Of a stretch of 51,343 nt of DNA, positions 7,620 to 15,561 are shown piece after piece (within the stretch, counting starts at the first letter, position 1; every line of letters begins with the position of its first letter). The translations under genes and the position numbers were made by a program. Origin of the DNA: Rhodoferax sp. UBA4409 (lineage in GTDB: Bacteria; Pseudomonadota; Gammaproteobacteria; Burkholderiales; Burkholderiaceae_C); contig DGQR01000127.1 of assembly GCA_002390825.1 (NCBI GenBank), positions 21,032 to 72,374 on the forward strand, read 5' to 3'. Below the pieces are notes generated by a model that saw nothing but the letters and a program-made list of their open reading frames with translations, made no database searches and was not told the origin of the DNA.

Positions 7620-8741
7620 ATGTCCACGACGGAAAACATTCCGGCCAACCTGACCCGAATTATCGCGGATGCCATCGAGAAAGCCGGTGGATGGCTGGGA
7701 TTTGACACATTCATGGCCATGGCTTTGTATGCGCCGGGGCTGGGCTACTACACCAATGGCTCGACCAAGTTCGGCCAAATGCCCCAAGGTGTGAGCACCG
7801 CAGAGGGCGTGCAGGGCGCGGGTAGTGACTTTGTCACGGCCCCTGAAATCAGCCCGCTGTTCGGTCAGGCACTGGCCCGCCAAGTCGCCCAAGTGCTGGA
7901 AGCCACCGGGACGGACGAGGTGTGGGAGTTTGGCGCTGGCACCGGTGCACTGGCAGGGCAGTTGCTCGATGCACTGGGCGACCGGGTGCGCCGGTACACG
8001 ATTGTGGATCTCTCAGACTCCCTCAAAGCCCGCCAGCGTGAGCGCTTGGCCCGACACGCCGACAAGGTGCAATGGGTGAGCGAACTGCCGGCCGCCATGC
8101 GAGGAGTAGTGGTGGGGAACGAGGTGCTGGATGCGATGCCGGTTCAGCTTCTGGCGCGGGTGGCCGGTGTGTGGCACGAGCGCGGTGTGGCGCTTTCTGG
8201 TGGCGACCTGGTCTGGGCAGATCGCTTGACCGATCTGCGCCCCCCGCTGGAGGTGGATGGCGAGCACGACTACCTGACCGAGATCCACGCCCAAGGCGAC
8301 GCGTTTGTGCGCACCCTGGCAGATCGCTTGCAGCTGGGCGCTGCTTTGTTGCTGGACTACGGTTTTCCGGAGAGTGAGTACTACCATGTACAGCGGTCCG
8401 GCGGCACCGTGATGTGCCACCAGGCCCACCAGGCCGATGCCAATCCGCTTGACCGGGTGGGCCTCAAAGACATTACCGCGCATGTCAACTTCACCGGCAC
8501 CGCAGTGGCCGCGCAAGACGCCGGTATGGATGTGCTGGGCTACACCAACCAAGCGCACTTCTTGATCAACTGCAGCATGGTCGAGGCCATGCAGTCTCAG
8601 GATTTGGCGGCCCGTGTGGCGGCCAGCAAGTTGCTCATGGAGCACGAAATGGGCGAGCTTTTCAAGGTGATTGCCATCGGGCGGGGGGTGGACACGCCCT
8701 TGCTGGGCTTCGCCCGTGGCGACCGTACCCACCGGCTTTGA
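7620..8741 (+). CDS. Class I SAM-dependent methyltransferase, MidA/NDUFAF7 family
   Basis: This 373-residue protein is of the DUF185/MidA family; the eukaryotic homologue NDUFAF7 methylates an arginine of a complex I subunit. Visible features are the YAPGLGYYTNGSTKFG substrate-loop motif, FVTAPEISPLFGQAL, the SAM-binding VWEFGAGTGALAGQLLDAL and the VVVGNEVLDAMP motif IV. ATG 7620 (MSTTEN) was chosen from two in-frame candidates. It is divergent from folM with about 75 bp between them. The bacterial target is unknown. Confidence 0.93.
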   Translation: MSTTENIPANLTRIIADAIEKAGGWLGFDTFMAMALYAPGLGYYTNGSTKFGQMPQGVSTAEGVQGAGSDFVTAPEISPLFGQALARQVAQVLEATGTDEVWEFGAGTGALAGQLLDALGDRVRRYTIVDLSDSLKARQRERLARHADKVQWVSELPAAMRGVVVGNEVLDAMPVQLLARVAGVWHERGVALSGGDLVWADRLTDLRPPLEVDGEHDYLTEIHAQGDAFVRTLADRLQLGAALLLDYGFPESEYYHVQRSGGTVMCHQAHQADANPLDRVGLKDITAHVNFTGTAVAAQDAGMDVLGYTNQAHFLINCSMVEAMQSQDLAARVAASKLLMEHEMGELFKVIAIGRGVDTPLLGFARGDRTHRL

Positions 8742-8823
8742 TTTGACACGCCGGGCCATGGCGATGGCAGTGCCTGGGTTTGACCTGCGTCAGTACAAAC
8801 CCGGATCGCTGAGGCTACAATCT

Positions 8824-8845
8824 AAATGCGAATTATTTTTATTCG
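8824..8845 (+). promoter_or_regulatory. Candidate Fur box upstream of fbpA
   Basis: The AT-rich AAATGCGAATTATTTTTATT resembles betaproteobacterial Fur boxes of the AATGAGAATTATTCTCATT type with about four mismatches. It sits roughly 50 bp before the start of an Fe(III)-binding protein gene, the expected place. Iron-repressed expression of fbpABC is inferred. Confidence 0.6.
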
Positions 8846-8893
8846 TGACGGCGTCCGTTTATTGCGGCCGCCACAGATTCAAGAGCCCGCTTC

Positions 8894-9922
8894 ATGAAAC
8901 GCACATTTTTGACCTCCTTTTTCCGGCTCGCCGTCTTGGGCGCAGCCATGGGCAGCGCTGCATGGGTGCAAGCGCAATCCGTTACGCCTTCTGCCGAGGG
9001 CATCGTGGTGTACAACGCCCAGCACGCCAGCCTGACACAGGCATGGGTTGAGGCCTTTACCAAGGAAACCGGTATCAAGGTGACCTTGCGCCAAGGCGGT
9101 GACACCGAGCTGGGCAACCAGTTGGTGCAAGAAGGAGGCTCGTCCCCTGCTGACGTGTTTTTGACCGAAAACTCCCCCGCCATGACGCTGGTGGATGGCG
9201 CAGGTTTGTTTGCGCCGCTCGACCCTGCGACCATCAACCAGGTAGCACCCAACTTCCGTACGGCCCATGGCCGCTGGGTCGGTATTGCCGCGCGCAGCAC
9301 CGTGTTTGTGTACCGCAAAACCAAATTCAGCAAAGACCAGTTGCCCAAATCCATCATGGATCTTGCGAAGCCCGAGTGGAAAGGCCGCTGGGCTGCCGCT
9401 CAGGCCGGTGCGGACTTTCAGGCCATTGTGAGTGCCATGTTGGAGCTCAAGGGAGAGGCTGCCACCTTGGCCTGGCTCAAGAGCATGAAAGAGAACGTGG
9501 TTCCTTTCAAAGGCAACAGCATTGCCATGAAGGCGGTCAATGCGGGTCAGGTGGATGGCGCAGTGATCTACCACTATTACTACTACGGCGACATGGCCAA
9601 GACCGGCGAGAACAGCGAAAAAGTGGGTCTGCACTACTTCCGCAACGAAGATCCGGGCGCTTTTGTCAGCATTTCCGGTGGCGGCGTGTTGGCCTCCAGC
9701 AAGCACAAGGCCGAGGCTCAGGCTTTTGTAAAGTGGATCACCGGCAAGGGCGGCCAAGAGATTTTGCGTACCGGCTCATCGTATGAATACGCGGTGGGCC
9801 AAGGTGCGGCTTCTCATCGTAGCCTTGTGCCGCTGGCTGACTTGCAAGCGCCCAAAGTGGAGCCGGCCAAGCTCAATAGCCGGAAAGTGTCCGACTTGAT
9901 GACACAGGCCGGTTTGCTGTAA
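8894..9922 (+). CDS. fbpA: Fe(III) ABC transporter periplasmic substrate-binding protein
   Basis: This 342-residue periplasmic ferric-iron-binding protein is of the FbpA/FutA/AfuA family. It has a Sec signal peptide ending AAWVQAQ (cleavage about residue 28) and the domain opening VVYNAQHASLTQAW. LRQGGDTELGNQL and PADVFLTENSPA follow, then the iron-ligand tyrosine cluster HYYYYGDMA near residue 225. It is the first gene of an operon with a fused permease and an ATPase and has a Fur-like box upstream. Confidence 0.95.
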   Translation: MKRTFLTSFFRLAVLGAAMGSAAWVQAQSVTPSAEGIVVYNAQHASLTQAWVEAFTKETGIKVTLRQGGDTELGNQLVQEGGSSPADVFLTENSPAMTLVDGAGLFAPLDPATINQVAPNFRTAHGRWVGIAARSTVFVYRKTKFSKDQLPKSIMDLAKPEWKGRWAAAQAGADFQAIVSAMLELKGEAATLAWLKSMKENVVPFKGNSIAMKAVNAGQVDGAVIYHYYYYGDMAKTGENSEKVGLHYFRNEDPGAFVSISGGGVLASSKHKAEAQAFVKWITGKGGQEILRTGSSYEYAVGQGAASHRSLVPLADLQAPKVEPAKLNSRKVSDLMTQAGLL

Positions 9923-9930
9923 GCCTTGTT

Positions 9931-11499
9931 GTGACCACTCTTGCGGTGCATGTGAATGCGCCCCCGGCTCGCATGGTGCGCCGGGGGCGTTTGTCGTGGG
10001 TAGCAGGCGCGGCTTTGCTGGTGTCGGCATTGGCGTTGCTGCCTTTGGCTTTTGTCGTCTGGGTAGGTGTTCAAAGCGGCTGGGATGTGGTGGCGGCGCT
10101 GGTCTTCCGGCCCCGTGTCGGTGAGCTCTTGCTCAACACCACGGCGCTGGTGGTGTTGACGGTGCCTGTGTGCATCGTGCTATCGCTGGCCTTGGCCTGG
10201 CTGACCGAGCGATCCGACCTCCCCGGCGCACGCTGGTGGTCGTGGATTGCCGCAGCCCCCCTGGCTGTGCCGGCCTTTGTGCACAGCTATGCATGGATCA
10301 GCGTATCCCCCGGCATGCATGGCCTGTGGGCGGCGGTTTTGATTTCAGTGGCAGCGTATTTTCCGTTTGTGTATTTGCCGATTGCGGCCGCCTTGCGCCG
10401 CTTGGACCCGGCCATGGAGGATGCGGCCGCCTCTTTGGGGCTGAGCCCGTGGGCGGTGTTTGTGCGTGTGGTGCTGCCGCAAATGCGCTTGGCGATATGG
10501 GGTGGGGCTTTGCTGGTCGGTCTGCACTTGCTGGCCGAATATGGCTTGTTTGTCACCATCCGGTTTGACACCTTCACCACCGCTATCGTGGACCAGTTTC
10601 AAAGCACCTACAACGGCCCCGCCGCCAATATGTTGGCCGGCGTGCTGGTGATTTGCTGCTTTGGGCTATTGGGTCTGGAGGCTGGCACCCGTGGCCGCGA
10701 GCGCTATGCGCGGGTCGGTTCCGGCTCCGCCCGGCAGGTGCCGGTGCAGGCGCTCGGGCGCTGGTCGCTGCTATGCCTGCTCTTGCCCGTGGTGACGGCG
10801 CTGCTGTCCCTGGGGGTGCCTATGGTGACTTTGAGCCGTTGGCTGTGGGCCGGTGGCGCTGCGGTGTGGAATCTGTCCGAACTACTCCCCGCGGTGTGGC
10901 AAACCTTGTTGCTGGCAGGACTGGGCGCAGCCCTGACCACCGTGGCTGCGGTTCCTATGGCGTGGCTGTCGATCCGCGCGCCCGGCAAATTGCAACGCTG
11001 GGTGGAGGGCGCCAACTACCTGGCCGGTGCACTGCCGGGCATTGTGGTGGCGCTGTCGCTGGTCACCATCACGGTGCGGGTGGCGCGGCCTTTGTACCAA
11101 ACAGTGTTCACGGTCATGCTGGCCTATGCCCTGATGTTTTTGCCCCGTGCGCTGGTCAGCCTGCGTGCCGGCATTGCCCAGGCGCCCAAGGAGCTGGAGC
11201 AGGCGGCCCGCAGCCTGGGCCGCTCACCGCTGCAGGCCATGTGGCAAATCACCATGCGACTGGCAGCTCCTGGTGCGGCTTCCGGCTACGCCATGGTGTT
11301 TTTGGCCATCACGACCGAACTGACCGCAACACTGCTGCTCGCGCCCAACGGCACACAAACATTGGCAACCGCCTTTTGGGCCCATAGCTCCGAGATTGAC
11401 TACGCGGGTGCGGCACCTTATGCCCTCCTGATGGTGCTCTTGTCGCTGCCCCTTACCTGGTTGCTGTATATCCAATCCCGACGTGTTGCTGGACGATGA
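9931..11499 (+). CDS. fbpB: Fe(III) ABC transporter permease (two fused permease domains)
   Basis: This 522-residue inner-membrane permease has about 12 helices arranged as two BPD-type halves. Each half has an EAA loop: MEDAASLGLSPWAVFVRVVLP-like at ~165-190 and LEQAARSLGRSPLQAMWQIT near 420. This is the FbpB/SfuB architecture. The GTG start at 9931 follows fbpA by 8 bp but has a weak ribosome site; ATG 9973 is an alternative. Its stop overlaps the ATPase start (ATGA). Confidence 0.95.
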   Translation: MTTLAVHVNAPPARMVRRGRLSWVAGAALLVSALALLPLAFVVWVGVQSGWDVVAALVFRPRVGELLLNTTALVVLTVPVCIVLSLALAWLTERSDLPGARWWSWIAAAPLAVPAFVHSYAWISVSPGMHGLWAAVLISVAAYFPFVYLPIAAALRRLDPAMEDAAASLGLSPWAVFVRVVLPQMRLAIWGGALLVGLHLLAEYGLFVTIRFDTFTTAIVDQFQSTYNGPAANMLAGVLVICCFGLLGLEAGTRGRERYARVGSGSARQVPVQALGRWSLLCLLLPVVTALLSLGVPMVTLSRWLWAGGAAVWNLSELLPAVWQTLLLAGLGAALTTVAAVPMAWLSIRAPGKLQRWVEGANYLAGALPGIVVALSLVTITVRVARPLYQTVFTVMLAYALMFLPRALVSLRAGIAQAPKELEQAARSLGRSPLQAMWQITMRLAAPGAASGYAMVFLAITTELTATLLLAPNGTQTLATAFWAHSSEIDYAGAAPYALLMVLLSLPLTWLLYIQSRRVAGR

Positions 11500-12563
11500 C
11501 TACTCTTGAACTGCACGGCGTGCACAAATCGTATGGTGCGGTCGCCGCGCTCAAAGACATCCAACTGAGCGTCCCCCGGGGCAGCCGCACAGCCATCGTG
11601 GGGCCCTCTGGCTCCGGGAAAACCAGTTTGTTGCGCATCATTGCCGGCTTCGAGGCGCCAGACGCTGGCCGGGTGGTGTTGCAAGGCGAGGTGCTGGCCG
11701 ATGGCCCGGACATCGTGCCTGCGCACCGCCGTGGCATTGGCTATGTGCCACAAGACGGGGCGCTGTTTCCGCACCTGAGCGTGGCGGACAACGTGGGCTT
11801 CGGCCTCGACAAATCAGCGCCGGATCGCCAAGCGCGCGTTGACGAGCTGATGGACATGGTGTCGCTGGACCGTACGATGCTGCAGCGCCGCCCGCATGAG
11901 CTATCGGGCGGTCAGCAGCAACGCGTTGCACTTGCCAGAGCGCTGGCGCAGCGGCCCAAGCTGATGCTGCTGGACGAGCCCTTTTCAGCCTTGGACACTG
12001 GCTTGCGAGCGTCCACCCGAAAGGCAGTGGCGCAGCTGCTGCAGGCGGCAGGCATCACCACCATTCTGGTGACCCACGACCAGGCCGAGGCGCTGTCATT
12101 TGCCGACCAAGTGGCCGTGATGCGGGCTGGCCAGCTCGCTCAAGTGGGCGCCCCGCTGGAGGTATACCTCCGGCCGAAAGACCCAGTCACCGCCAGCTTT
12201 TTGGGCGAGGCGGTGGTGCTGAATGCGCGCTTGTCACAAGGGTGGGCTGAGTGTGCGCTGGGCCGCCTTCCCACCGGTGACACTTTGCGCCATGGAGATG
12301 GGCAAATATTGCTGCGCCCCGAGCAGCTCAACTTCACCCCTTTGGCGAGCACACCGCCATCTGCCGGATCCGGCACCGTGTGTGCGGGCACCGTAGTCGA
12401 GTCGGATTTTTGCGGCGCGGTGTGTGAGCTGTCGGTGCAGCTGGACGAAGATGCCGGCGGCATCCTGGTGCATGTGCATAGCGCGGGCCTCGATGCCCCG
12501 TTGGTCGGCGCCCGTGTGGCGGTGTCCGCACGCGGCACTGCCCATGTATTTCCCGCATCCTGA
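11496..12563 (+). CDS. fbpC: Fe(III) ABC transporter ATP-binding protein
   Basis: This 355-residue ATPase energises the FbpB permease. Walker A is GPSGSGKTS, the signature LSGGQQQRVALARAL, Walker B LMLLDEPFSALD and the switch His is in VTHDQAEAL. A TOBE-like C-terminal domain (about 240-355) follows, with ILLRPEQLNF. Translationally coupled to fbpB through a 4-base overlap; last gene of the operon. Confidence 0.95.
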   Translation: MTTLELHGVHKSYGAVAALKDIQLSVPRGSRTAIVGPSGSGKTSLLRIIAGFEAPDAGRVVLQGEVLADGPDIVPAHRRGIGYVPQDGALFPHLSVADNVGFGLDKSAPDRQARVDELMDMVSLDRTMLQRRPHELSGGQQQRVALARALAQRPKLMLLDEPFSALDTGLRASTRKAVAQLLQAAGITTILVTHDQAEALSFADQVAVMRAGQLAQVGAPLEVYLRPKDPVTASFLGEAVVLNARLSQGWAECALGRLPTGDTLRHGDGQILLRPEQLNFTPLASTPPSAGSGTVCAGTVVESDFCGAVCELSVQLDEDAGGILVHVHSAGLDAPLVGARVAVSARGTAHVFPAS

Positions 12564-12643
12564 AAACGCACAGTAACAAGCCAGTAACCCTATAGGGGGG
12601 ATGCGGGGTAGTATCTGCGCGCCGTTTTAAGGATTGTTTAATC

Positions 12644-13012
12644 ATGCAGACTACCTTGCGAACTGAGACGATTGAGCGCACCGAGCGCCCCTGGGGTTGG
12701 TATGAAACCATCTCGGAGGTGCCGGGCAACAAGATCAAGCGCATCGGGGTACACCCCGGCCAGCAGCTCAGTTTGCAAAAGCACCACCAGCGCGCGGAGC
12801 ACTGGGTGGTGACCACAGGCACCGCGCGGGTGACGCTGGATGACCGCCAGTTTGACCTGCAGCCGGGGGAGTATTGCGACATCGCGATCGGGCAGGTGCA
12901 CCGCTTGGCGAACCTGACCAACGGCCCTGTAGAGATTGTGGAAGTACAGTTCGGCAGTTACCTGGGCGAAGACGATATCGTCCGCCTGCAGGACGACTAC
13001 GGCCGCGATTGA
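12644..13012 (+). CDS. Stand-alone cupin, ManC-type mannose-6-phosphate isomerase domain
   Basis: This 122-residue single cupin matches the C-terminal phosphomannose isomerase domain of ManC-type bifunctional enzymes: ERPWGWYETISEVPG, KRIGVHPGQQLSLQKHHQ, RAEHWVVTTGTARV, IGQVHRLANLTNGPVEIVEV and FGSYLGEDDIVRLQDDYGR. The pyrophosphorylase half is absent. The metal-binding His/Gln/Glu set is retained. It lies directly upstream of a ROK kinase and sugar transporter, suggesting sugar-phosphate isomerisation after uptake; actual activity is inferred. Confidence 0.88.
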   Translation: MQTTLRTETIERTERPWGWYETISEVPGNKIKRIGVHPGQQLSLQKHHQRAEHWVVTTGTARVTLDDRQFDLQPGEYCDIAIGQVHRLANLTNGPVEIVEVQFGSYLGEDDIVRLQDDYGRD

Positions 13013-13056
13013 GCTTCCGACCCCCTGTTTTTTCAAGATTTGAGAGCGAGTGCAGC

Positions 13057-14037
13057 ATGGCTTTGACCCACGACATTGAATTGAACATTGCCCCCGGCAG
13101 CAAGCCGGTTGCCTGTGTAGACATCGGCGGCACCAAAGTGGCAGTCAATATTGCCGACGCCGCAGGTGTGCGTGGCAAAGTCTCTGAGCCCACTGCCAAA
13201 GAAGGCACCAACGACGCACTGGCACGCCAGATCATTCGCATGGTGGGCGAGAGCTGCACCCTGGCGGGTGTGGCGGTGGCAGACATTGCCGCCGTGGGCG
13301 TTGCTACCTGCGGCCCTTTCGTGATCAATGGCGGCATGGTCGAGCTGGCAGGTCCCAACATCTGTGGTGGCTTGGCTGGCAAGGCCCGCGGCCTTCCCAA
13401 TGACTGGGTTACCGCGCTGCTGGAGGCGCCACTTAAAGCCGCTTTCCCCAATGTCCGCGTCGAAAACGATGGCGTGGGTGCACTTGAAGCCGAGCGCCGC
13501 TGGGGTGCCCTGCAGGGGGTGGCCAACTGCGCTTACGTGACCTGGAGCACCGGCATCGGCATGGGCTTGTGTGTGGATGGCCACATCCTGCGCGGCAAAA
13601 ACGGCAACGCGGGCCACGCAGGCCACACCTTCGTCAGCACCAACCAAGACGCGCTCTGCGGCTGCGGCAACGTGGGCGATGTGGAGGGGCTGGTGGCCGG
13701 CAACGCGATTCCGCGTCGTTTCGGTGCACAGGGTTACACCGATGCTGCTACGCTTTTTGTAGCAGCTAGCGCAGGTGAGACAGGCGCTCTGGCTATTGTG
13801 GACGACTTGTGTGATGTGATGGGTCGCACTCTCTACAACATGGTGGCCACACTCGATCTGCAGCGCATCAGCATCGGCGGTAGCGTCTTCTGGCACAACC
13901 GCGAGTTCTTGTTGCCCAAGCTGCAAGCGGCCCTCAAGGGCAAGTTGCCGGCGCTCACCGATGGCGTCGAGATCGTGCCGGCGGGCCTGGGCGAAAAAGT
14001 GGGCGACTATGCCGCACTGGCCCTTGTGCTTGGCTAA
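13057..14037 (+). CDS. ROK family sugar kinase (glucokinase-like)
   Basis: This 326-residue cytoplasmic kinase of the ROK family has the ATP phosphate-binding CVDIGGTKVAVN, the catalytic ENDGVGALEAE, GIGMGLCVDGHILRGKNGNAGHAGH and a zinc-site-like CGCGNVGDVE. The ROK consensus has a third cysteine where Asp stands here, so zinc binding may differ. ATG 13057 was chosen; the frame extends upstream into the cupin gene but is not family-like. Its place before the Gts-type transporter suggests it phosphorylates the imported hexose. A palindromic element encodes residues ~231-247. Confidence 0.9.
   Translation: MALTHDIELNIAPGSKPVACVDIGGTKVAVNIADAAGVRGKVSEPTAKEGTNDALARQIIRMVGESCTLAGVAVADIAAVGVATCGPFVINGGMVELAGPNICGGLAGKARGLPNDWVTALLEAPLKAAFPNVRVENDGVGALEAERRWGALQGVANCAYVTWSTGIGMGLCVDGHILRGKNGNAGHAGHTFVSTNQDALCGCGNVGDVEGLVAGNAIPRRFGAQGYTDAATLFVAASAGETGALAIVDDLCDVMGRTLYNMVATLDLQRISIGGSVFWHNREFLLPKLQAALKGKLPALTDGVEIVPAGLGEKVGDYAALALVLG
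13747..13797 (+). repeat. Dispersed palindromic element, copy 2 (in frame in the ROK kinase gene)
   Basis: The pattern GCTA-n9-TAGCAGCTAGCGC-n10-GCGCTnTGGCTATT matches the other copies. It is in sense orientation, encodes a stretch read ATLFVAASAGETGALA and keeps the same reading frame as copies 1, 3 and 4. Confidence 0.75.
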
Positions 14038-14118
14038 AAACCGCTTCTGCCCGCCGATTTCGAGCGGGTTAGGGAAACTCCTAGTAGTTTGGCGTTAAAA
14101 ATTAATTAAAAATTAATT

Positions 14119-14149
14119 AATTCAAGTGGACATGGTGTCCAATTGAATT
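14119..14149. promoter_or_regulatory. 31-bp palindromic operator candidate upstream of the sugar ABC operon
   Basis: Two 14-base arms (AATTCAAGTGGACA and TGTCCAATTGAATT) flank TGG with one mismatch; the inner core is TGGACA-TGG-TGTCCA. It lies 62 bp before the gtsA start, after an A/T-rich run of repeated TTAAAAATTAA that could be a promoter upstream element. This looks like a dimeric repressor site, for example of the LacI or ROK type. No regulator gene for it is in the window. Confidence 0.6.
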
Positions 14150-14210
14150 CAACGTTGCTTTCGGCCCAGAGCACAAAGGGCCGGACAGACAAACTTTATT
14201 TGGAGACAAG

Positions 14211-15461
14211 ATGTTGAAGCTTTCTAAACTCGCCACCGCAGTGGCACTCGTGGTTGCTGGTTCGGCCGCTGTGGCTGGCGAAGTGGAAGTCCTGCACTAC
14301 TGGACATCCGGCGGCGAAGCCAAGTCTGTGGCTGAACTGAAGAAGATCATGCAAGGCAAGGGCCACACATGGAAAGACTTCGCAGTGGCCGGCGGTGGCG
14401 GTGACAACGCAGCGACCGTGCTCAAGAGCCGTGTCGTGAGCGGTAACCCACCTGCAGCTGCCCAGATCAAGGGTCCAGCCATCCAGGAGTGGGCATCTGA
14501 AGGCGTGTTGGCTAACCTCGACGCAACTGCCAAGGCCGAAAAGTGGGACGACCTGCTGCCTAAGGTGGTGGCTGACGTCATGAAGTACAAAGGCAACTAC
14601 GTTGCTGCTCCCGTGAACGTGCACCGCGTGAACTGGATGTGGGCTAACTCCGCTGTGCTGAAAAAAGCCGGCGTGACCTCCACTCCCAAGACATGGGACG
14701 AGTTCTTTGCAGCTGCTGAAAAAGTCAAGAAGGCTGGCCTGATCCCCGTGGCACACGGTGGCCAGAACTGGCAAGACTTCACCACCTTTGAGTCTGTGGC
14801 TCTGGGCGTGGGCGGTGTCAAGTTCTACAACGACGCTTTGATCAAGCTCGACGAAAAGGCTTTGACCAGCGCCACCATGACCAAGGTCCTGGAAACATTC
14901 CGCAAGGTCAAGGGTTACACCGACGCAGCCGCTCCTGGCCGCGACTGGAACCTGGCTACTGCCATGGTGATCCAAGAGAAGGCAGCATTCCAGTTCATGG
15001 GTGACTGGGCCAAGGGCGAGTTCTCCGCTGCTGGCAAGGTTCCCGGCAAGGACTACGTCTGCGCTGCTGCTCCAGGCACCGCTAACGCATACACCTTCAA
15101 CGTGGACTCGTTCGCCATGTACAAGCTCAAAGACGCTGGCGCTCAAAAGGCGCAGGCTGATCTGGCTGCTTCCATCATGGGCACTGAGTTCCAAGAAGTG
15201 TTCAACCTGAACAAGGGTTCTATCCCTGTCCGTTTGAACATGAAGATGGACAAGTTTGACGATTGCGCCAAGACATCCGCCAAGGATTTCGTGGACACCG
15301 CCAAATCCGGTGGCTTGGTTCCTTCCGTGGCCCACGGCATGGCTATCAAGCCCGCTGCTGAAGGCGCGATCAAGGACGCCGTGTCCCAGTTCTGGAACGA
15401 CGACAAGATCTCCGTTGCTGACGGCGTGAAGAACATCGCCAAGGCCGCTGCTACTAAGTAA
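14211..15461 (+). CDS. gtsA: Sugar ABC transporter substrate-binding protein, GtsA-like, copy 1
   Basis: This 416-residue periplasmic sugar-binding protein has a signal peptide ending AAVAGEVEV (cleavage about residue 23). The mature start VEVLHYWTSGGEAKS, VAGGGGDNAATVLKSR, KGPAIQEWASEG and VNVHRVNWMWANS match GtsA of pseudomonad glucose transporters. A strong purine-rich ribosome site (TGGAGACAAG) precedes the ATG. First gene of the five-gene operon and followed by a stable stem-loop. Specificity (glucose or related hexose) is inferred from family. Confidence 0.92.
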   Translation: MLKLSKLATAVALVVAGSAAVAGEVEVLHYWTSGGEAKSVAELKKIMQGKGHTWKDFAVAGGGGDNAATVLKSRVVSGNPPAAAQIKGPAIQEWASEGVLANLDATAKAEKWDDLLPKVVADVMKYKGNYVAAPVNVHRVNWMWANSAVLKKAGVTSTPKTWDEFFAAAEKVKKAGLIPVAHGGQNWQDFTTFESVALGVGGVKFYNDALIKLDEKALTSATMTKVLETFRKVKGYTDAAAPGRDWNLATAMVIQEKAAFQFMGDWAKGEFSAAGKVPGKDYVCAAAPGTANAYTFNVDSFAMYKLKDAGAQKAQADLAASIMGTEFQEVFNLNKGSIPVRLNMKMDKFDDCAKTSAKDFVDTAKSGGLVPSVAHGMAIKPAAEGAIKDAVSQFWNDDKISVADGVKNIAKAAATK

Positions 15462-15497
15462 GCCCTGGCCGGCGCCAGCAGGCGCCGTTCACCTTTT

Positions 15498-15530
15498 ATA
15501 GCCCTATCCCTCCCGCAGGGGTGGGGCTAT
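15498..15530 (+). other. Intercistronic stem-loop between the two substrate-binding protein genes
   Basis: ATAGCCC pairs with GGGCTAT, with an inner CCCT/AGGG stem and no clear U-run afterwards. A second small hairpin (GGCGCC-agca-GGCGCC, 15471-15486) lies just before. Such structures often protect the upstream mRNA or attenuate, giving more binding protein than permease. That effect is inferred. Confidence 0.55.
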
Positions 15531-15561
15531 TTCAAATCTCGTGTTCTTCAGGTCAATTCCC

